From Candidatus Wolfebacteria bacterium GWA1_42_9 (lineage in GTDB: Bacteria > Patescibacteriota > Minisyncoccia > UBA6257 > JAGOQP01), in assembly GCA_001793775.1 (NCBI GenBank), contig MGIN01000006.1:12534-28340 (forward strand): a DNA stretch of 15,807 nt, read 5' to 3'. Made by a program: the position numbers and the translations under genes. The notes below the pieces were generated by a model, which saw only the letters and a list, made by a program, of their open reading frames with translations, did not search any database and was not told where the DNA came from. This document shows positions 6,501 through 12,428 of this stretch, in pieces (the stretch's first letter is position 1; every line of letters begins with the position of its first letter).

Positions 6501-6947
6501 ATGAACGGAAATTTTAGCGATAAGGAAATAGAAGGGGGAAATCGAGAACAAAAAGAAAAACCCAAACAAGTTGTTTGGATTATTGACGATAGTTCTGCTA
6601 TCCAAGAAACCGTGGGGGAGTTTCTTAAAATGGAAGGTTTTGAGATTAGAACCTTTAGCAGCGGGGAGAGCGCCCTTGAAGCTCTTGGCAAAGAAAAACC
6701 CCCCTTCGCCTTTATTATTGACGGAAATTTAGGGAGCGACAAAATGGAAGGGTGGCAGATAACCCAAGCGCTTGGAGAAAGAGGGGTCAATGCTTTTATT
6801 GTGGCTCATAGTTCTGATAACAGAGATAACAGTCGTATAGAAGAAGAAGCCAAGAAATTCGGTATTAGGGTGAAAAGTTTTGAAAAAGGCGGCTATCAGT
6901 ACAGTTTTGATGAAATGGCGGAAGCGATAAGGTCGTTAAAAGATTAG
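6501..6947 (+). CDS. Stand-alone response-regulator receiver domain protein (CheY/Spo0F-like)
   Basis: A 148-aa protein whose residues ~22-147 are a single receiver domain, with no DNA-binding or enzymatic output domain. The acidic pair is D29/D30 ('VVWIIDDSSAI'), the phospho-acceptor is D74 ('FAFIIDGNLGSD'), the switch Ser is S104 ('IVAHSS') and the conserved Lys is K129 ('VKSFEKGG'). All phosphorylation residues are present. The first ~20 residues are polar and probably flexible. It would accept phosphate from a histidine kinase not encoded in this window and act by protein contact. It starts 3 nt after the peptidoglycan-binding membrane protein and is followed by a strong terminator, so these two genes form a bicistron. 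That suggests, without proving, a link between envelope status and this regulator. No Shine-Dalgarno is positioned properly (gagg lies ~15 nt upstream). Confidence 0.88.
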   Translation: MNGNFSDKEIEGGNREQKEKPKQVVWIIDDSSAIQETVGEFLKMEGFEIRTFSSGESALEALGKEKPPFAFIIDGNLGSDKMEGWQITQALGERGVNAFIVAHSSDNRDNSRIEEEAKKFGIRVKSFEKGGYQYSFDEMAEAIRSLKD

Positions 6948-6975
6948 CCGAGCTAACTCTTTGCCTTTTTTATCG

Positions 6976-7005
6976 AAAAAGTATAGGATTAACCTATACT
7001 TTTTT
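6976..7005 (+). terminator. Intrinsic terminator after the receiver gene
   Basis: The perfect 12-bp stem aaaaagtatagg (6976-6987) / cctatacttttt (6993-7004) has a 5-nt loop and a T-run. It separates the 5463-6947 unit from valS and could work in both directions. Confidence 0.88.
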
Positions 7006-7048
7006 GATATTCGTAAATCCGCGTGTTATTTGTAATTGGTGTCGCTCT

Positions 7049-9088
7049 ATGAATTCTGATTTCTTAAAACCCTATAATTTCAAAGACAATGAAGAAAAAA
7101 TTTACTGGGACTGGGAAAGGTCGGGCTTTTTCAACCCGGATAATTTGCCCGGAGACAGAAAAGAGCCATATACGATTATGATTGCTCCTCCCAATATCAC
7201 CGGCTCTCTTCACATGGGGCATGCTCTGGAAAATACCATTTCAGATATTCTTGTGCGCTATTATCGCATGAAGGGATATAAGACACTATGGGTTCCGGGA
7301 ACCGATCATGCCGGTATTGCTACTCAAAATGTTGTTGAAAAACAATTAAAAGAAGAAAGACTCTCTCGCCACGATTTGGGAAGAGATAAGTTTTTGGAAA
7401 AAGTTTGGGAATGGAAAGAAAAATACGGGGATATCATTTTAAACCAACTTAAGAAATTGGGGGCTTCCTGCGATTGGTCGCGGACTCGCTTTACTATGGA
7501 TGAGAATTATCAGGAAGCGGTTAAGGAAGCTTTTAAAAAGTACTACGACAAAGGTCTTATCTATCAGGGAGAGAGGGTAATTAACTGGTGTATTAAAGAT
7601 CAAACCGCTCTTTCTGATTTAGAGCTTGAATACACGGAGGAGAAATCTCTGCTCTGGTATTTCCGTTACCCGTTAAAAGACAAGTCCGGACATGTAGTTG
7701 TTGCAACAACTCGTCCGGAGACAATGCTTGGAGATACGGCGGTCGCCGTTAATCCTAAAGATGATCGCTACAAGCGTTTTATAGGGAAAATAATTATTCT
7801 TCCCATCGTGAATAGGGAAATTCCTATTATTGCTGACCAGGGTGTTGACCGGGAATTCGGCACGGGGGCAGTCAAGGTAACACCAGCTCACGATATGGCT
7901 GACAGTGAAATTGCGGAAAGAAATCAACTTCCTTTTATAAAAGTTATTAACGAAAAGGGGGAAATAATAAACGTTGGTGTGGAATTTGATAATCTGTCTG
8001 TTAGTGAAGCGCGGGAAAAAGTTATTGGAAAATTCAAAGATAGCGGGCTTTTTGAGAAAGAGGAAGAAATAGTTCACAACATTGCCAAATGTTACCGTTG
8101 TAATTCAACTATTGAGCCGATGCTTTCCAAACAATGGTTTCTGAAAATGAAACCCCTTGCCCAGCCGGCCATTGAGGCAATTCGTAACGGGAAAGTAAAA
8201 TATTCTCCCGAAAGATGGAAAGATATAGCATTAAATTGGCTTGAGAATGTTAAAGACTGGTGTATTTCACGGCAGATTTGGTGGGGGCACCCCATTCCTA
8301 TTGAAGGTAGCAATGACACTTTTGACACCTGGTTTTCATCGGCATTATGGCCGTTTGCTACTTTAGGATGGCCGGAAAAAACAAAAGATCTTGATAATTT
8401 TTATCCAACTTCTTTCATTACCTCGGCTCGTGAGATTATCCATCTCTGGATTTCTCGCATGATATTTTCAGGTCTAAGTTTTATGGATAAAGTTCCATTT
8501 GAGAATGTATTTATACACAGCACCATTCTGACTAAAGACGGAAAGCGTATGAGCAAGTCTCTTGGCACCGGAATTGACCCTCTTGAGCTTATAGAAAAGC
8601 ATGGCGCTGACGCGACGAGATTCGGTTTAATATGGCAATCAATGGGCGGACAGGATATTCATTGGGCCGAAGAACATATTTTGGCTGGAAAGAAATTTGC
8701 CAATAAACTGTGGAATATAGCCAGATTTATTTTGACTAAAGTTGGAGACGACTTTGATTTTTCTAAACCGAAGAAAATAGACGACGCTACAGCCAAAGAA
8801 TTGATTAAAAAATTTGAAAAACTTTTAGAGCGGTCAGAAAAACAGATGGAGATATACGAATTTGGGCAGGCACTCCATGATATTTATGAATTTATCTGGC
8901 ACGAGTTTGCCGATAAATATATTGAGTATTCAAAAAATAAGGAGGACAAGGAAACCAAGCAGGTTCTTTGTTATGTTTTGGAAAAATCTATAAAACTTCT
9001 CCATCCCTTTATACCCTTTGTCACCGAAGCCATTTATCAGCGGCTTCCTAAAAAAGAGAAGGAGTTTTTGATGATAGAGGAATGGTAA
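7049..9088 (+). CDS. valS: Valyl-tRNA synthetase, compact form
   Basis: ValRS attaches valine to tRNA-Val and edits mischarged threonine. From ATG 7049 the protein is 679 aa; a TTG at 7004 would start inside the preceding terminator. The class I signatures are present: 'PPNITGSLHMGHAL' (HIGH motif 55-58) and 'GKRMSKSLG' (KMSKS-type RMSKS 500-504). The CP1 editing domain is present with 'TTRPETMLGDTAVAV' (TTRPET 220-225) and 'GTGAVKVTPAHD'. 'VKDWCISRQIWWGHPIP' and 'DTFDTWFSSALWPFATLGWP' are typical of ValRS. The anticodon-binding helical domain begins normally ('FANKLWNIARFI', 'HPFIPFVTEAIYQRL') but the protein ends soon after. Compared with E. coli (951 aa), it lacks the C-terminal coiled-coil arm and the ~35-residue stretch between 'WWGHPIP' and 'DTWFSS', where many ValRS carry zinc-binding cysteines. 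Active-site and editing motifs are complete, so it is probably functional. There is no Shine-Dalgarno sequence. Confidence 0.96.
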   Translation: MNSDFLKPYNFKDNEEKIYWDWERSGFFNPDNLPGDRKEPYTIMIAPPNITGSLHMGHALENTISDILVRYYRMKGYKTLWVPGTDHAGIATQNVVEKQLKEERLSRHDLGRDKFLEKVWEWKEKYGDIILNQLKKLGASCDWSRTRFTMDENYQEAVKEAFKKYYDKGLIYQGERVINWCIKDQTALSDLELEYTEEKSLLWYFRYPLKDKSGHVVVATTRPETMLGDTAVAVNPKDDRYKRFIGKIIILPIVNREIPIIADQGVDREFGTGAVKVTPAHDMADSEIAERNQLPFIKVINEKGEIINVGVEFDNLSVSEAREKVIGKFKDSGLFEKEEEIVHNIAKCYRCNSTIEPMLSKQWFLKMKPLAQPAIEAIRNGKVKYSPERWKDIALNWLENVKDWCISRQIWWGHPIPIEGSNDTFDTWFSSALWPFATLGWPEKTKDLDNFYPTSFITSAREIIHLWISRMIFSGLSFMDKVPFENVFIHSTILTKDGKRMSKSLGTGIDPLELIEKHGADATRFGLIWQSMGGQDIHWAEEHILAGKKFANKLWNIARFILTKVGDDFDFSKPKKIDDATAKELIKKFEKLLERSEKQMEIYEFGQALHDIYEFIWHEFADKYIEYSKNKEDKETKQVLCYVLEKSIKLLHPFIPFVTEAIYQRLPKKEKEFLMIEEW

Positions 9089-9093
9089 TTTCT

Positions 9094-9123
9094 CGCCACC
9101 TTTTTAGTCAGAAAAAGGTGGCG
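9094..9123 (+). other. Perfect 12-bp hairpin directly after valS
   Basis: Stem cgccaccttttt (9094-9105) / aaaaaggtggcg (9112-9123) with a 6-nt loop, 5 nt after the valS stop. No T-run follows on either strand, so it is not a classical terminator. It may protect the mRNA 3' end or be a repeat. Confidence 0.5.
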
Positions 9124-9138
9124 CTAAAACTGACAATC

Positions 9139-9264
9139 CTGTATATCCTCTCAAACAAATGAAACAAATATCTCTCTTTGTCCTGAACTCGTATTTGCTA
9201 CACTCACACACCTAAGACACTAAAAGCTCATATTTGTTTCATTTGTTGGTGTTCGGATATACGG
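9139..9264. repeat. Long inverted repeat with 58-nt loop between valS and the 9376 gene
   Basis: Outer arms gtatatcc (9141-9148) / ggatatac (9255-9262) match perfectly, with two further pairs outside. After a 5/7-nt internal loop, 18 bp pair perfectly (9154-9171 with 9230-9247; arm aacaaatgaaacaaatat). The unpaired centre (9172-9229) has no reading frame. It could be a structured RNA at the valS 3' end or a miniature inverted-repeat element. No target-site duplication is clear. Confidence 0.65.
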
Positions 9265-9286
9265 CTTGGCTTTTAAAATACAAACA

Positions 9287-9312
9287 AAAACCGCTTTAAA
9301 TCAGCGGTTTTA
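9287..9312 (+). terminator. Intrinsic terminator, probably of valS
   Basis: The 9-bp stem aaaaccgct (9287-9295) / agcggtttt (9303-9311) has a 7-nt loop and a short T-run, just before the next promoter. The T-run is only four bases, so efficiency is uncertain. Confidence 0.7.
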
Positions 9313-9318
9313 TTACGA

Positions 9319-9347
9319 CTGACAAATAGCAAAACGGGAAATATAAT
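9319..9347 (+). promoter_or_regulatory. Sigma-70-type promoter of the zinc-knuckle gene
   Basis: CTGACA (9319-9324, one mismatch to TTGACA), a 17-nt spacer and a perfect TATAAT (9342-9347). The predicted start near 9354 leaves a leader of about 22 nt before ATG 9376 and makes the upstream GTG at 9352 an unlikely start codon. Confidence 0.75.
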
Positions 9348-9375
9348 AAGTGTGTTAAAAGTAAAAAATATAAAC

Positions 9376-9663
9376 ATGTTTGAAAGATTAATGGCAGAAA
9401 AAAGAAAGGAGCCGGACGGAGGGGATCCAAATAATAAAGATAATAAAGAAAAAGAGATGGAAATGACTGGTGAGTGTGAATACTGTGGTGGTGTTATTTT
9501 ACCTGGTCAAGAAGATTACCATCGTAATAAGACGTGTGTTCTGGAGGATAAAAAAGAAAAGACGTTTATTTTCAAAAATATTCCAGCAGACAAACCAGAG
9601 CTATTAAATAAAAGAAAAAAAGAGGAAAATATCAATACTTCTGACAAAAAAGAAATTAATTAA
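9376..9663 (+). CDS. Small lysine-rich protein with a C2HC zinc-knuckle-like motif
   Basis: A 95-aa protein from ATG 9376, chosen because the GTG at 9352 lies at or before the predicted transcription start. The only domain-like part is C34-x2-C37-x11-H49-x4-C54 ('CEYCGGVILPGQEDYHRNKTC'), a probable zinc site. The flanks are very rich in Lys, Glu, Asp and Asn and look disordered. There is no signal peptide or membrane segment. The spacing resembles small CCHC/treble-clef fingers that bind nucleic acid or protein, but I cannot assign a family. It is a stand-alone unit, with its own near-consensus promoter upstream and a terminator 40 nt downstream. That suggests it is well expressed. No Shine-Dalgarno is present. 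Confidence that it is a real gene rests on the promoter, the terminator and the cysteine spacing. Confidence 0.7.
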   Translation: MFERLMAEKRKEPDGGDPNNKDNKEKEMEMTGECEYCGGVILPGQEDYHRNKTCVLEDKKEKTFIFKNIPADKPELLNKRKKEENINTSDKKEIN

Positions 9664-9705
9664 ATTGTCTGGATTTTTAAAAGCTGAAAAATTTTAACAG
9701 TTTTT

Positions 9706-9740
9706 AGGAGGGAGCCACGCGCCCCCTCCTTTCTTTTTAT
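9706..9740 (+). terminator. Intrinsic terminator after the zinc-knuckle gene
   Basis: Stem aggaggg (9706-9712) / ccctcct (9724-9730) with an 11-nt loop, followed by ttctttttat. Its T-tail contains TATAAT (9738-9743), which could serve as a -10 for the next gene, though no -35 is visible. Confidence 0.82.
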
Positions 9741-9765
9741 AATAATTTCCAATAGAATTATTTTG

Positions 9766-12411
9766 ATGAATCTTTTTGATAAAACAGAAAATCAGCCCTG
9801 GTATTCCATAGGCAGTAAAGAAATATTTGAAATTCTTAAAACTTCCGAGGGCGGTCTATTAGAAAAAGAGATAATTTCTCGTCGTCAACGGTACGGGCCG
9901 AACGTTATTGATGGAAAAAAGCAAAAAACTGCCTGGAGTATATTTTTGAGCCAGTTTAAAAGCCCGCTTATTTTTATATTGGTTATTGCCGCTGTCATCG
10001 CTTTATTTTTGAAAGAATTTAGCGATGCCATAGTTATAATCATGGCTATAACGGTCAACACTCTTTTGGGTTTTTACCAGGAATATAAAGCCGAAAAATC
10101 TTTAGACAAATTGAAAGAATATCTTCAGGAAAAAATCAGGGTTATTAGGCACGGCCGAGAAATTGAAATTGACGTTAAAGAATTGGTTGTTGGAGATATG
10201 GTTCATATAGTTTCCGGGAACAGAATACCAGCCGATTTAAGAATTATTAAGGAAAAAAATTTAAATATAGACGAGTCCATTCTTACCGGAGAATCTCTGC
10301 CGGTTAAAAAACATAGTTCCGTAATATCGGGATTGGTTCCTGTAAGCGAGAGAAAAAACATGCTTTTTGGCGGAACTTTGGCTGTACAGGGAGATGGATT
10401 AGCTGTTGTGACTGAAGTTGGGGCTGATTCCGAGTTTGGAAAGATAGCCGAATTGGTTGGAACCGCCTCTGAAACAAAAACTCCATTGCAAAAATCTATC
10501 GGTAAATTTGCTTGGCTTCTGACATTTATTCTTGGTTTGTTGGTAGCGGTCATATTTTTAAATGGTATTCGCAGCGGCCAACCGGCAGTTGATATGTTCT
10601 TTATTGCCGTGGCTCTTGCCGTGGGAGCTATTCCCGAGGGGCTCCCCATAGCCCTGACAGCTGTTTTTGCCGTTGGAGTTGAGAGGTTGGCCAAGAAAAA
10701 TGGAGTTGTCAGGAAATTAATCGCAGCCGAAGCTTTGGGATCGGCTTCCGTTATTATTACGGATAAAACAGGAACCTTAACTCAAGGAGTTATGAAACTT
10801 GCCCAAATAATTCCGATTGAAAATATTTCAAATATTTCAATTTCTCTAAATAAAAAAACGGGTTTTTCCAAAGAACAAAAGAAATTAGCATCCTTGGCTC
10901 TTATGGGTATTCAGGTATTGGTTACCGAAGTTGACAAAAAATTCATTTATTCGGGCAGACCTCTGGAAGTTTCTCTGGCCAATGAGTGTGCCTTAAGGGG
11001 AGTAAAATTAGAAAATATCCGCAAGAATTCCGTCACTCAAGAGATCGATTCATTTAATCCGTCAAGAAGATTTTCCATTCACGAAATTATAAGCATGAAT
11101 CGCGACTTGGATATTCTGTCCCTAAGAAGCAAAGAAAAAATTTTATTATTATTTGGGGCCCCGGAAGTTCTAATAAGTAAATCAAAATTAAAATCCGACC
11201 AAAAACAAATTCTTTTACAGAAAATAAATGAAATGGCAAATAGCGGAGAATTAATTTTGGCGGTTGCTTATAAAAAAGTATCCTTATCGGGAAAAATTTC
11301 CGTGAATGAATATAAGAATTTTTCTTTAGGAGGGTTTATATCTTTTTCCGATCCAATTCGTCCCGAGGCAGTGGAAGCTCTTAATAGGATAAAAATGGCC
11401 GGAGTTAAAACAATAATCGCTACCGGAGATCACAAAGGAACAGCCATGGCTCTGGCTCGTCAATTGGGTTGGCAGGTGTCGGATGAAAAAGTTATTGACG
11501 GGATTGAGTTTGATAATATGTCAGAGGAGGATTTAAAGAGTCGTCTTCCTAATATAAATATATTTGCCAGGGTAAATCCGGAGCAAAAACTTAAAATAGT
11601 CAAACTCTATAAATCTCTGGGAGAGTCCGTAGCCATGACCGGAGACGGAGTAAACGATGCCCCAAGCTTAAAAGAGGCCGACATCGGAATTGCCGTTGGT
11701 TCCGGTACGGATGTGGCTAAAAGCGTTGCTGATTTGGTTTTATTGGACAACAACATCAAAACAATTGTTTTGGCTATTGAAGAAGGGAGGCATATTATGG
11801 GAAACATAAAAAAAACCATAGTTTATCTTTTGGCTAACGTTTTGGATGGAATTCTGATAGTTGGCAGCGCCATATTAGGCGACTGGCCTTTGCCTTTGCT
11901 GGCCACTCAGATTTTGTGGATAAATTTTTTTACCGACAGTTTTCCGGCCGTCGCCTTTGCTTTTGAAAGGGAACAGGAAAACATAAAAGAATCTCCTAAA
12001 AATATAAAAAAAGTATTTGATTCCGAAGTTAAAACCCTTCTGGCCGGAGTTGGGTTAGGAACGAGTTTGATTCTGTGCCTTGTTTACGTAATTTTACAGA
12101 ATATTGGAGTTAATATTGATACACTGAGAACTTTTATATTCGCTTCTCTTGGTTTATACACTCTGGTTGTCGCCTTTTCTCTCAGAAATTTTAAAATGCC
12201 CATCTGGTCCTATAACATTTTTTCAAATAAATACATGGTTGTGGGAGTTGGATTAGGAGTTATTATGATGATATTGGGAATTTATTTTCCTCCTCTTCAA
12301 CAACTGTTAAAAACCCAATCTTTGTCTTGGCAGTGGATGATTGGAGTTGTGGGAATGGTTGCTGTTAATGTTGCCGTGGCTGAGATAATTAAAAAGTTTT
12401 TCAGGAAGTAA
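9766..12411 (+). CDS. P-type (P2A-like) cation-transporting ATPase, probably Ca2+
   Basis: An 881-aa ion pump from ATG 9766 (a TTG lies just before it), close to the usual ~880-900 aa. The N-terminal cation-ATPase domain ends in 'GPNVID'. The actuator loop has TGES (174-177). M4 has PEGLP with E291 ('VALAVGAIPEGLP'). The phosphorylated aspartate is D333 (DKTGTLT), and the hinge is 'TGDGVNDAPSLKEADIGIAVG' (GDGVND 626-631). Ligands of the SERCA-type site II are mostly kept: N691 and D694 in M5 (SERCA has Glu at the second position), and N720, T723 and D724 in M6 ('WINFFTDSFP'). Four C-terminal hydrophobic segments follow. In the nucleotide domain the usual KGAPE reads F463-GAPE, losing the conserved Lys. 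It should export Ca2+ or a similar divalent ion using ATP. murD starts 17 nt after the stop, so the two are probably co-transcribed. No Shine-Dalgarno sequence is seen. Confidence 0.93.
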   Translation: MNLFDKTENQPWYSIGSKEIFEILKTSEGGLLEKEIISRRQRYGPNVIDGKKQKTAWSIFLSQFKSPLIFILVIAAVIALFLKEFSDAIVIIMAITVNTLLGFYQEYKAEKSLDKLKEYLQEKIRVIRHGREIEIDVKELVVGDMVHIVSGNRIPADLRIIKEKNLNIDESILTGESLPVKKHSSVISGLVPVSERKNMLFGGTLAVQGDGLAVVTEVGADSEFGKIAELVGTASETKTPLQKSIGKFAWLLTFILGLLVAVIFLNGIRSGQPAVDMFFIAVALAVGAIPEGLPIALTAVFAVGVERLAKKNGVVRKLIAAEALGSASVIITDKTGTLTQGVMKLAQIIPIENISNISISLNKKTGFSKEQKKLASLALMGIQVLVTEVDKKFIYSGRPLEVSLANECALRGVKLENIRKNSVTQEIDSFNPSRRFSIHEIISMNRDLDILSLRSKEKILLLFGAPEVLISKSKLKSDQKQILLQKINEMANSGELILAVAYKKVSLSGKISVNEYKNFSLGGFISFSDPIRPEAVEALNRIKMAGVKTIIATGDHKGTAMALARQLGWQVSDEKVIDGIEFDNMSEEDLKSRLPNINIFARVNPEQKLKIVKLYKSLGESVAMTGDGVNDAPSLKEADIGIAVGSGTDVAKSVADLVLLDNNIKTIVLAIEEGRHIMGNIKKTIVYLLANVLDGILIVGSAILGDWPLPLLATQILWINFFTDSFPAVAFAFEREQENIKESPKNIKKVFDSEVKTLLAGVGLGTSLILCLVYVILQNIGVNIDTLRTFIFASLGLYTLVVAFSLRNFKMPIWSYNIFSNKYMVVGVGLGVIMMILGIYFPPLQQLLKTQSLSWQWMIGVVGMVAVNVAVAEIIKKFFRK

Positions 12412-12428
12412 TTTTTTGGCTTCTTTAT

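Noticed and set aside
5982..6790. Long minus-strand open frames opposite the membrane protein and receiver genes
   Set aside because: The plus-strand frames encode clear domains; the antisense frames have biased, low-information sequence and no start signals.
7004..7049. Upstream TTG start for valS
   Set aside because: It lies in the T-run of the preceding terminator, and the extra residues do not resemble a ValRS N-terminus; ATG 7049 fits better.
10203..10694. 163-codon minus-strand open frame within the ATPase gene
   Set aside because: It is antisense to conserved P-type ATPase motifs, with no recognisable domain.
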